From NCBI GenBank assembly GCA_028015205.1, contig CM051519.1, positions 85,953,539 to 86,017,538 on the forward strand: a stretch of 64,000 nucleotides of DNA, read 5' to 3'. Under the pieces are notes generated by a model. The model searched no databases. It saw only the letters and a list, made by a program, of their open reading frames with translations, and was not told the origin of the DNA. Of this stretch, positions 47,647 to 61,100 are shown in pieces (the stretch's first letter is position 1; each line of letters starts with the position of its first letter). The translations under genes were made by a program, and so were the position numbers. Source of the stretch: Mytilisepta virgata. Lineage: Eukaryota; Mollusca; Bivalvia; Mytilida; Mytilidae.

Positions 47647-50644
47647 CATTACATTTTATCAGCTATCTTCTACCGTTTCAGAGGAGATCTGATAACAAGG
47701 AAATTTCAAAAATTAGACCGTGACCTTGACCTTTGACCTTGACCTAATTTTACTTGGTACAAAAAATGATGCCTAAATATGAAGGCTCATGTATGTATCT
47801 TAACTCAAACTTAATATTTGCCTGAAAAATCAAAAGTGAAACTTATATAAAGGGAAATAACTCTTATAAGATGTCGTCAGATCCTTTTCGGCAGATGTGA
47901 TTAATGTGCGCACAGATGAACCAAAGAAATTGCAAAAGGTTTCATGTCGATATCTCTTACGGGTTTTGAGGAGATCTGATAACAGGCATAACTGTAACAA
48001 GGGAGGAAACTCTTATAAGGTACATGGGAACCCTTAGCGGCCTCACCACGTGATAGCTTATGTCTGACTGATACTTGGTGCCAAATTTCATGTCAATATG
48101 TCTAAAAACTTTTCCGACAAATTTATTTGAATTTTGGCAGGAGAAAGAATAATAATAATAATAATAATAATCATAAGAAATACAGTAAGGACTTTCCTTT
48201 GTAAAGGAAAGACCTTAATAATCATGCGAAAAAGAGACAGATCTTTCTCAAAACTTCAACAAATTGATAAAGAGTGAACTTATGTTGAATTAGATCATTT
48301 TTAAGCAATTTTTACCACATTCCCCCCCATTTTGTAAAATTGAAAAATTGCTTCAATCAAGCATATATGGATATTTTTGAAATCTTATCATCACTGTCAT
48401 CAATTTGCCACACTTTTTAAGTTGATATCATGAAAAAAAATCACTTCCGGTTGATATTTTTAAATTTTCAATTTTTGAAAGGCCAGAACTCTTACTATAT
48501 TAAATCAGATTTAAAACTCTTCATAGTTTTGAGATGTGCCAAGACCCATTCTACCTCCCAGTACCCATTTTATATCTATAAAAACAATGTTTTTCTAATT
48601 ATTAGAAAAAAAGTTTACCTCAACATATGTTGGAAATCTATAATTTTAAGAGATACAGCTAAAAGTTGAGGTAATTCTAGAAGTACTATAAAATACCAAA
48701 ATGCTGCATCAAACACAAATATGAAATACTGCCAAAACAATTTTGCGCCAAGAAAAAAAGTTTTTTTTTTCAAATTTTTCAATCTTCAAATATTTTTCTT
48801 TTTTTTTTCATTTTTTGTCTTACGAAAATGGATAATAACATATTTTAAATGATTCCTATTAAAAAAAATGCATTTTTGAACAAATTCCATGTATTACACT
48901 TCAAATATGAAAAAAATCATTTTCTAGAACATGACCTTGACCTTTGACCTTGACACCATTTTGAAGGTCACTTGTCCCTGGTGTCAAAACAAAAGACCCC
49001 ATGCCTCTATCTTGTACCATTATTAAGTTATTAGCCAAAAACCGTAAATTTAAGCGTTCAAAGGCCAATAACTCATAGAAGATGACGTCATACGACTTGA
49101 CTTAAGAAAAACTATGTATTGTCTCGATGTCCCCGACATTTTGCCCATTACATTTTATCAGCTATCTTCTACCGTTTCAGAGGAGATCTGATAACAAGGA
49201 AATTTCAAAAATTAGACCGTGACCTTGACCTTTGACCTTGACCTAATTTTACTTGGTACAAAAAATGATGCCTAAATATGAAGGCTCATGTATGTATCTT
49301 AACTCAAACTTAATATTTGCCTGAAAAATCAAAAGTGAAACTTATATAAAGGGAAATAACTCTTATAAGATGTCGTCAGATCCTTTTCGGCAGATGTGAT
49401 TAATGTGCGCACAGATGAACCAAAGAAATTGCAAAAGGTTTCATGTCGATATCTCTTACGGGTTTTGAGGAGATCTGATAACAGGCATAACTGTAACAAG
49501 GGAGGAAACTCTTATAAGGTACATGGGAACCCTTAGCGGCCTCACCACGTGATAGCTTATGTCTGACTGATACTTGGTGCCAAATTTCATGTCAATATGT
49601 CTAAAAACTTTTCCGACAAATTTATTTGAATTTTGGCAGGAGAAAGAATAATAATAATAATAATAATAATCATAAGAAATACAGTAAGGACTTTCCTTTG
49701 TAAAGGAAAGACCTTAATAATCATGCGAAAAAGAGACAGATCTTTCTCAAAACTTCAACAAATTGATAAAGAGTGAACTTATGTTGAATTAGATCATTTT
49801 TAAGCAATTTTTACCACATTCCCCCCCATTTTGTAAAATTGAAAAATTGCTTCAATCAAGCATATATGGATATTTTTGAAATCTTATCATCACTGTCATC
49901 AATTTGCCACACTTTTTAAGTTGATATCATGAAAAAAAATCACTTCCGGTTGATATTTTTAAATTTTCAATTTTTGAAAGGCCAGAACTCTTACTATATT
50001 AAATCAGATTTAAAACTCTTCATAGTTTTGAGATGTGCCAAGACCCATTCTACCTCCCAGTACCCATTTTATATCTATAAAAACAATGTTTTTCTAATTA
50101 TTAGAAAAAAAGTTTACCTCAACATATGTTGGAAATCTATAATTTTAAGAGATACAGCTAAAAGTTGAGGTAATTCTAGAAGTACTATAAAATACCAAAA
50201 TGCTGCATCAAACACAAATATGAAATACTGCCAAAACAATTTTGCGCCAAGAAAAAAAGTTTTTTTTTTCAAATTTTTCAATCTTCAAATATTTTTCTTT
50301 TTTTTTTCATTTTTTGTCTTACGAAAATGGATAATAACATATTTTAAATGATTCCTATTAAAAAAAATGCATTTTTGAACAAATTCCATGTATTACACTT
50401 CAAATATGAAAAAAATCATTTTCTAGAACATGACCTTGACCTTTGACCTTGACACCATTTTGAAGGTCACTTGTCCCTGGTGTCAAAACAAAAGACCCCA
50501 TGCCTCTATCTTGTACCATTATTAAGTTATTAGCCAAAAACCGTAAATTTAAGCGTTCAAAGGCCAATAACTCATAGAAGATGACGTCATACGACTTGAC
50601 TTAAGAAAAACTATGTATTGTCTCGATGTCCCCGACATTTTGCC

Positions 50645-52140
50645 CATTACATTTTATCAGCTATCTTCTACCGTTTCAGAGGAGATCTGATAACAAGGAA
50701 ATTTCAAAAATTAGACCGTGACCTTGACCTTTGACCTTGACCTAATTTTACTTGGTACAAAAAATGATGCCTAAATATGAAGGCTCATGTATGTATCTTA
50801 ACTCAAACTTAATATTTGCCTGAAAAATCAAAAGTGAAACTTATATAAAGGGAAATAACTCTTATAAGATGTCGTCAGATCCTTTTCGGCAGATGTGATT
50901 AATGTGCGCACAGATGAACCAAAGAAATTGCAAAAGGTTTCATGTCGATATCTCTTACGGGTTTTGAGGAGATCTGATAACAGGCATAACTGTAACAAGG
51001 GAGGAAACTCTTATAAGGTACATGGGAACCCTTAGCGGCCTCACCACGTGATAGCTTATGTCTGACTGATACTTGGTGCCAAATTTCATGTCAATATGTC
51101 TAAAAACTTTTCCGACAAATTTATTTGAATTTTGGCAGGAGAAAGAATAATAATAATAATAATAATAATCATAAGAAATACAGTAAGGACTTTCCTTTGT
51201 AAAGGAAAGACCTTAATAATCATGCGAAAAAGAGACAGATCTTTCTCAAAACTTCAACAAATTGATAAAGAGTGAACTTATGTTGAATTAGATCATTTTT
51301 AAGCAATTTTTACCACATTCCCCCCCATTTTGTAAAATTGAAAAATTGCTTCAATCAAGCATATATGGATATTTTTGAAATCTTATCATCACTGTCATCA
51401 ATTTGCCACACTTTTTAAGTTGATATGAAAAAAAATCACTTCCGGTTGATATTTTTAAATTTTCAATTTTTGAAAGGCCAGAACTCTTACTATATTAAAT
51501 CAGATTTAAAACTCTTCATAGTTTTGAGATGTGCCAAGACCCATTCTACCTCCCAGTACCCATTTTATATCTATAAAAACAATGTTTTTCTAATTATTAG
51601 AAAAAAAGTTTACCTCAACATATGTTGGAAATCTATAATTTTAAGAGATACAGCTAAAAGTTGAGGTAATTCTAGAAGTACTATAAAATACCAAAATGCT
51701 GCATCAAACACAAATATGAAATACTGCCAAAACAATTTTGCGCCAAGAAAAAAAGTTTTTTTTTTCAAATTTTTCAATCTTCAAATATTTTTCTTTTTTT
51801 TTTCATTTTTTGTCTTACGAAAATGGATAATAACATATTTTAAATGATTCCTATTAAAAAAAATGCATTTTTGAACAAATTCCATGTATTACACTTCAAA
51901 TATGAAAAAAATCATTTTCTAGAACATGACCTTGACCTTTGACCTTGACACCATTTTGAAGGTCACTTGTCCCTGGTGTCAAAACAAAAGACCCCATGCC
52001 TCTATCTTGTACCATTATTAAGTTATTAGCCAAAAACCGTAAATTTAAGCGTTCAAAGGCCAATAACTCATAGAAGATGACGTCATACGACTTGACTTAA
52101 GAAAAACTATGTATTGTCTCGATGTCCCCGACATTTTGCC
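50645..52140 (+). repeat. Satellite unit 23, with a 3 bp deletion
   Basis: At about 51426 the unit reads gttgatatgaaaaaaaatc where the others read gttgatatcatgaaaaaaa, a loss of cat. An ATG is kept by chance of sequence, so the short ORF still appears. This non-homopolymer deletion is a good anchor for testing the assembly. Confidence 0.9.
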
Positions 52141-55100
52141 CATTACATTTTATCAGCTATCTTCTACCGTTTCAGAGGAGATCTGATAACAAGGAAATTT
52201 CAAAAATTAGACCGTGACCTTGACCTTTGACCTTGACCTAATTTTACTTGGTACAAAAAATGATGCCTAAATATGAAGGCTCATGTATGTATCTTAACTC
52301 AAACTTAATATTTGCCTGAAAAATCAAAAGTGAAACTTATATAAAGGGAAATAACTCTTATAAGATGTCGTCAGATCCTTTTCGGCAGATGTGATTAATG
52401 TGCGCACAGATGAACCAAAGAAATTGCAAAAGGTTTCATGTCGATATCTCTTACGGGTTTTGAGGAGATCTGATAACAGGCATAACTGTAACAAGGGAGG
52501 AAACTCTTATAAGGTACATGGGAACCCTTAGCGGCCTCACCACGTGATAGCTTATGTCTGACTGATACTTGGTGCCAAATTTCATGTCAATATGTCTAAA
52601 AACTTTTCCGACAAATTTATTTGAATTTTGGCAGGAGAAAGAATAATAATAATAATAATAATAATCATAAGAAATACAGTAAGGACTTTCCTTTGTAAAG
52701 GAAAGACCTTAATAATCATGCGAAAAAGAGACAGATCTTTCTCAAAACTTCAACAAATTGATAAAGAGTGAACTTATGTTGAATTAGATCATTTTTAAGC
52801 AATTTTTACCACATTCCCCCCCATTTTGTAAAATTGAAAAATTGCTTCAATCAAGCATATATGGATATTTTTGAAATCTTATCATCACTGTCATCAATTT
52901 GCCACACTTTTTAAGTTGATATCATGAAAAAAAATCACTTCCGGTTGATATTTTTAAATTTTCAATTTTTGAAAGGCCAGAACTCTTACTATATTAAATC
53001 AGATTTAAAACTCTTCATAGTTTTGAGATGTGCCAAGACCCATTCTACCTCCCAGTACCCATTTTATATCTATAAAAACAATGTTTTTCTAATTATTAGA
53101 AAAAAAGTTTACCTCAACATATGTTGGAAATCTATAATTTTAAGAGATACAGCTAAAAGTTGAGGTAATTCTAGAAGTACTATAAAATACCAAAATGCTG
53201 CATCAAACACAAATATGAAATACTGCCAAAACAATTTTGCGCCAAGAAAAAAAGTTTTTTTTTTCAAATTTTTCAATCTTCAAATATTTTTCTTTTTTTT
53301 TTCATTTTTTGTCTTACGAAAATGGATAATAACATATTTTAAATGATTCCTATTAAAAAAAATGCATTTTTGAACAAATTCCATGTATTACACTTCAAAT
53401 ATGAAAAAAATCATTTTCTAGAACATGACCTTGACCTTTGACCTTGACACCATTTTGAAGGTCACTTGTCCCTGGTGTCAAAACAAAAGACCCCATGCCT
53501 CTATCTTGTACCATTATTAAGTTATTAGCCAAAAACCGTAAATTTAAGCGTTCAAAGGCCAATAACTCATAGAAGATGACGTCATACGACTTGACTTAAG
53601 AAAAACTATGTATTGTCTCGATGTCCCCGACATTTTGCCCATTACATTTTATCAGCTATCTTCTACCGTTTCAGAGGAGATCTGATAACAAGGAAATTTC
53701 AAAAATTAGACCGTGACCTTGACCTTTGACCTTGACCTAATTTTACTTGGTACAAAAAATGATGCCTAAATATGAAGGCTCATGTATGTATCTTAACTCA
53801 AACTTAATATTTGCCTGAAAAATCAAAAGTGAAACTTATATAAAGGGAAATAACTCTTATAAGATGTCGTCAGATCCTTTTCGGCAGATGTGATTAATGT
53901 GCGCACAGATGAACCAAAGAAATTGCAAAAGGTTTCATGTCGATATCTCTTACGGGTTTTGAGGAGATCTGATAACAGGCATAACTGTAACAAGGGAGGA
54001 AACTCTTATAAGGTACATGGGAACCCTTAGCGGCCTCACCACGTGATAGCTTATGTCTGACTGATACTTGGTGCCAAATTTCATGTCAATATGTCTAAAA
54101 ACTTTTCCGACAAATTTATTTGAATTTTGGCAGGAGAAAGAATAATAATAATAATAATAATAATCATAAGAAATACAGTAAGGACTTTCCTTTGTAAAGG
54201 AAAGACCTTAATAATCATGCGAAAAAGAGACAGATCTTTCTCAAAACTTCAACAAATTGATAAAGAGTGAACTTATGTTGAATTAGATCATTTTTAAGCA
54301 ATTTTTACCACATTCCCCCCCATTTTGTAAAATTGAAAAATTGCTTCAATCAAGCATATATGGATATTTTTGAAATCTTATCATCACTGTCATCAATTTG
54401 CCACACTTTTTAAGTTGATATCATGAAAAAAAATCACTTCCGGTTGATATTTTTAAATTTTCAATTTTTGAAAGGCCAGAACTCTTACTATATTAAATCA
54501 GATTTAAAACTCTTCATAGTTTTGAGATGTGCCAAGACCCATTCTACCTCCCAGTACCCATTTTATATCTATAAAAACAATGTTTTTCTAATTATTAGAA
54601 AAAAAGTTTACCTCAACATATGTTGGAAATCTATAATTTTAAGAGATACAGCTAAAAGTTGAGGTAATTCTAGAAGTACTATAAAATACCAAAATGCTGC
54701 ATCAAACACAAATATGAAATACTGCCAAAACAATTTTGCGCCAAGAAAAAAAGTTTTTTTTTTCAAATTTTTCAATCTTCAAATATTTTTCTTTTTTTTT
54801 TCATTTTTTGTCTTACGAAAATGGATAATAACATATTTTAAATGATTCCTATTAAAAAAAATGCATTTTTGAACAAATTCCATGTATTACACTTCAAATA
54901 TGAAAAAAATCATTTTCTAGAACATGACCTTGACCTTTGACCTTGACACCATTTTGAAGGTCACTTGTCCCTGGTGTCAAAACAAAAGACCCCATGCCTC
55001 TATCTTGTACCATTATTAAGTTATTAGCCAAAAACCGTAAATTTAAGCGTTCAAAGGCCAATAACTCATAGAAGATGACGTCATACGACTTGACTTAAGA

Positions 55101-58100
55101 AAAACTATGTATTGTCTCGATGTCCCCGACATTTTGCCCATTACATTTTATCAGCTATCTTCTACCGTTTCAGAGGAGATCTGATAACAAGGAAATTTCA
55201 AAAATTAGACCGTGACCTTGACCTTTGACCTTGACCTAATTTTACTTGGTACAAAAAATGATGCCTAAATATGAAGGCTCATGTATGTATCTTAACTCAA
55301 ACTTAATATTTGCCTGAAAAATCAAAAGTGAAACTTATATAAAGGGAAATAACTCTTATAAGATGTCGTCAGATCCTTTTCGGCAGATGTGATTAATGTG
55401 CGCACAGATGAACCAAAGAAATTGCAAAAGGTTTCATGTCGATATCTCTTACGGGTTTTGAGGAGATCTGATAACAGGCATAACTGTAACAAGGGAGGAA
55501 ACTCTTATAAGGTACATGGGAACCCTTAGCGGCCTCACCACGTGATAGCTTATGTCTGACTGATACTTGGTGCCAAATTTCATGTCAATATGTCTAAAAA
55601 CTTTTCCGACAAATTTATTTGAATTTTGGCAGGAGAAAGAATAATAATAATAATAATAATAATCATAAGAAATACAGTAAGGACTTTCCTTTGTAAAGGA
55701 AAGACCTTAATAATCATGCGAAAAAGAGACAGATCTTTCTCAAAACTTCAACAAATTGATAAAGAGTGAACTTATGTTGAATTAGATCATTTTTAAGCAA
55801 TTTTTACCACATTCCCCCCCATTTTGTAAAATTGAAAAATTGCTTCAATCAAGCATATATGGATATTTTTGAAATCTTATCATCACTGTCATCAATTTGC
55901 CACACTTTTTAAGTTGATATCATGAAAAAAAATCACTTCCGGTTGATATTTTTAAATTTTCAATTTTTGAAAGGCCAGAACTCTTACTATATTAAATCAG
56001 ATTTAAAACTCTTCATAGTTTTGAGATGTGCCAAGACCCATTCTACCTCCCAGTACCCATTTTATATCTATAAAAACAATGTTTTTCTAATTATTAGAAA
56101 AAAAGTTTACCTCAACATATGTTGGAAATCTATAATTTTAAGAGATACAGCTAAAAGTTGAGGTAATTCTAGAAGTACTATAAAATACCAAAATGCTGCA
56201 TCAAACACAAATATGAAATACTGCCAAAACAATTTTGCGCCAAGAAAAAAAGTTTTTTTTTTCAAATTTTTCAATCTTCAAATATTTTTCTTTTTTTTTT
56301 CATTTTTTGTCTTACGAAAATGGATAATAACATATTTTAAATGATTCCTATTAAAAAAAATGCATTTTTGAACAAATTCCATGTATTACACTTCAAATAT
56401 GAAAAAAATCATTTTCTAGAACATGACCTTGACCTTTGACCTTGACACCATTTTGAAGGTCACTTGTCCCTGGTGTCAAAACAAAAGACCCCATGCCTCT
56501 ATCTTGTACCATTATTAAGTTATTAGCCAAAAACCGTAAATTTAAGCGTTCAAAGGCCAATAACTCATAGAAGATGACGTCATACGACTTGACTTAAGAA
56601 AAACTATGTATTGTCTCGATGTCCCCGACATTTTGCCCATTACATTTTATCAGCTATCTTCTACCGTTTCAGAGGAGATCTGATAACAAGGAAATTTCAA
56701 AAATTAGACCGTGACCTTGACCTTTGACCTTGACCTAATTTTACTTGGTACAAAAAATGATGCCTAAATATGAAGGCTCATGTATGTATCTTAACTCAAA
56801 CTTAATATTTGCCTGAAAAATCAAAAGTGAAACTTATATAAAGGGAAATAACTCTTATAAGATGTCGTCAGATCCTTTTCGGCAGATGTGATTAATGTGC
56901 GCACAGATGAACCAAAGAAATTGCAAAAGGTTTCATGTCGATATCTCTTACGGGTTTTGAGGAGATCTGATAACAGGCATAACTGTAACAAGGGAGGAAA
57001 CTCTTATAAGGTACATGGGAACCCTTAGCGGCCTCACCACGTGATAGCTTATGTCTGACTGATACTTGGTGCCAAATTTCATGTCAATATGTCTAAAAAC
57101 TTTTCCGACAAATTTATTTGAATTTTGGCAGGAGAAAGAATAATAATAATAATAATAATAATCATAAGAAATACAGTAAGGACTTTCCTTTGTAAAGGAA
57201 AGACCTTAATAATCATGCGAAAAAGAGACAGATCTTTCTCAAAACTTCAACAAATTGATAAAGAGTGAACTTATGTTGAATTAGATCATTTTTAAGCAAT
57301 TTTTACCACATTCCCCCCCATTTTGTAAAATTGAAAAATTGCTTCAATCAAGCATATATGGATATTTTTGAAATCTTATCATCACTGTCATCAATTTGCC
57401 ACACTTTTTAAGTTGATATCATGAAAAAAAATCACTTCCGGTTGATATTTTTAAATTTTCAATTTTTGAAAGGCCAGAACTCTTACTATATTAAATCAGA
57501 TTTAAAACTCTTCATAGTTTTGAGATGTGCCAAGACCCATTCTACCTCCCAGTACCCATTTTATATCTATAAAAACAATGTTTTTCTAATTATTAGAAAA
57601 AAAGTTTACCTCAACATATGTTGGAAATCTATAATTTTAAGAGATACAGCTAAAAGTTGAGGTAATTCTAGAAGTACTATAAAATACCAAAATGCTGCAT
57701 CAAACACAAATATGAAATACTGCCAAAACAATTTTGCGCCAAGAAAAAAAGTTTTTTTTTTCAAATTTTTCAATCTTCAAATATTTTTCTTTTTTTTTTC
57801 ATTTTTTGTCTTACGAAAATGGATAATAACATATTTTAAATGATTCCTATTAAAAAAAATGCATTTTTGAACAAATTCCATGTATTACACTTCAAATATG
57901 AAAAAAATCATTTTCTAGAACATGACCTTGACCTTTGACCTTGACACCATTTTGAAGGTCACTTGTCCCTGGTGTCAAAACAAAAGACCCCATGCCTCTA
58001 TCTTGTACCATTATTAAGTTATTAGCCAAAAACCGTAAATTTAAGCGTTCAAAGGCCAATAACTCATAGAAGATGACGTCATACGACTTGACTTAAGAAA

Positions 58101-61100
58101 AACTATGTATTGTCTCGATGTCCCCGACATTTTGCCCATTACATTTTATCAGCTATCTTCTACCGTTTCAGAGGAGATCTGATAACAAGGAAATTTCAAA
58201 AATTAGACCGTGACCTTGACCTTTGACCTTGACCTAATTTTACTTGGTACAAAAAATGATGCCTAAATATGAAGGCTCATGTATGTATCTTAACTCAAAC
58301 TTAATATTTGCCTGAAAAATCAAAAGTGAAACTTATATAAAGGGAAATAACTCTTATAAGATGTCGTCAGATCCTTTTCGGCAGATGTGATTAATGTGCG
58401 CACAGATGAACCAAAGAAATTGCAAAAGGTTTCATGTCGATATCTCTTACGGGTTTTGAGGAGATCTGATAACAGGCATAACTGTAACAAGGGAGGAAAC
58501 TCTTATAAGGTACATGGGAACCCTTAGCGGCCTCACCACGTGATAGCTTATGTCTGACTGATACTTGGTGCCAAATTTCATGTCAATATGTCTAAAAACT
58601 TTTCCGACAAATTTATTTGAATTTTGGCAGGAGAAAGAATAATAATAATAATAATAATAATCATAAGAAATACAGTAAGGACTTTCCTTTGTAAAGGAAA
58701 GACCTTAATAATCATGCGAAAAAGAGACAGATCTTTCTCAAAACTTCAACAAATTGATAAAGAGTGAACTTATGTTGAATTAGATCATTTTTAAGCAATT
58801 TTTACCACATTCCCCCCCATTTTGTAAAATTGAAAAATTGCTTCAATCAAGCATATATGGATATTTTTGAAATCTTATCATCACTGTCATCAATTTGCCA
58901 CACTTTTTAAGTTGATATCATGAAAAAAAATCACTTCCGGTTGATATTTTTAAATTTTCAATTTTTGAAAGGCCAGAACTCTTACTATATTAAATCAGAT
59001 TTAAAACTCTTCATAGTTTTGAGATGTGCCAAGACCCATTCTACCTCCCAGTACCCATTTTATATCTATAAAAACAATGTTTTTCTAATTATTAGAAAAA
59101 AAGTTTACCTCAACATATGTTGGAAATCTATAATTTTAAGAGATACAGCTAAAAGTTGAGGTAATTCTAGAAGTACTATAAAATACCAAAATGCTGCATC
59201 AAACACAAATATGAAATACTGCCAAAACAATTTTGCGCCAAGAAAAAAAGTTTTTTTTTTCAAATTTTTCAATCTTCAAATATTTTTCTTTTTTTTTTCA
59301 TTTTTTGTCTTACGAAAATGGATAATAACATATTTTAAATGATTCCTATTAAAAAAAATGCATTTTTGAACAAATTCCATGTATTACACTTCAAATATGA
59401 AAAAAATCATTTTCTAGAACATGACCTTGACCTTTGACCTTGACACCATTTTGAAGGTCACTTGTCCCTGGTGTCAAAACAAAAGACCCCATGCCTCTAT
59501 CTTGTACCATTATTAAGTTATTAGCCAAAAACCGTAAATTTAAGCGTTCAAAGGCCAATAACTCATAGAAGATGACGTCATACGACTTGACTTAAGAAAA
59601 ACTATGTATTGTCTCGATGTCCCCGACATTTTGCCCATTACATTTTATCAGCTATCTTCTACCGTTTCAGAGGAGATCTGATAACAAGGAAATTTCAAAA
59701 ATTAGACCGTGACCTTGACCTTTGACCTTGACCTAATTTTACTTGGTACAAAAAATGATGCCTAAATATGAAGGCTCATGTATGTATCTTAACTCAAACT
59801 TAATATTTGCCTGAAAAATCAAAAGTGAAACTTATATAAAGGGAAATAACTCTTATAAGATGTCGTCAGATCCTTTTCGGCAGATGTGATTAATGTGCGC
59901 ACAGATGAACCAAAGAAATTGCAAAAGGTTTCATGTCGATATCTCTTACGGGTTTTGAGGAGATCTGATAACAGGCATAACTGTAACAAGGGAGGAAACT
60001 CTTATAAGGTACATGGGAACCCTTAGCGGCCTCACCACGTGATAGCTTATGTCTGACTGATACTTGGTGCCAAATTTCATGTCAATATGTCTAAAAACTT
60101 TTCCGACAAATTTATTTGAATTTTGGCAGGAGAAAGAATAATAATAATAATAATAATAATCATAAGAAATACAGTAAGGACTTTCCTTTGTAAAGGAAAG
60201 ACCTTAATAATCATGCGAAAAAGAGACAGATCTTTCTCAAAACTTCAACAAATTGATAAAGAGTGAACTTATGTTGAATTAGATCATTTTTAAGCAATTT
60301 TTACCACATTCCCCCCCATTTTGTAAAATTGAAAAATTGCTTCAATCAAGCATATATGGATATTTTTGAAATCTTATCATCACTGTCATCAATTTGCCAC
60401 ACTTTTTAAGTTGATATCATGAAAAAAAATCACTTCCGGTTGATATTTTTAAATTTTCAATTTTTGAAAGGCCAGAACTCTTACTATATTAAATCAGATT
60501 TAAAACTCTTCATAGTTTTGAGATGTGCCAAGACCCATTCTACCTCCCAGTACCCATTTTATATCTATAAAAACAATGTTTTTCTAATTATTAGAAAAAA
60601 AGTTTACCTCAACATATGTTGGAAATCTATAATTTTAAGAGATACAGCTAAAAGTTGAGGTAATTCTAGAAGTACTATAAAATACCAAAATGCTGCATCA
60701 AACACAAATATGAAATACTGCCAAAACAATTTTGCGCCAAGAAAAAAAGTTTTTTTTTTCAAATTTTTCAATCTTCAAATATTTTTCTTTTTTTTTTCAT
60801 TTTTTGTCTTACGAAAATGGATAATAACATATTTTAAATGATTCCTATTAAAAAAAATGCATTTTTGAACAAATTCCATGTATTACACTTCAAATATGAA
60901 AAAAATCATTTTCTAGAACATGACCTTGACCTTTGACCTTGACACCATTTTGAAGGTCACTTGTCCCTGGTGTCAAAACAAAAGACCCCATGCCTCTATC
61001 TTGTACCATTATTAAGTTATTAGCCAAAAACCGTAAATTTAAGCGTTCAAAGGCCAATAACTCATAGAAGATGACGTCATACGACTTGACTTAAGAAAAA

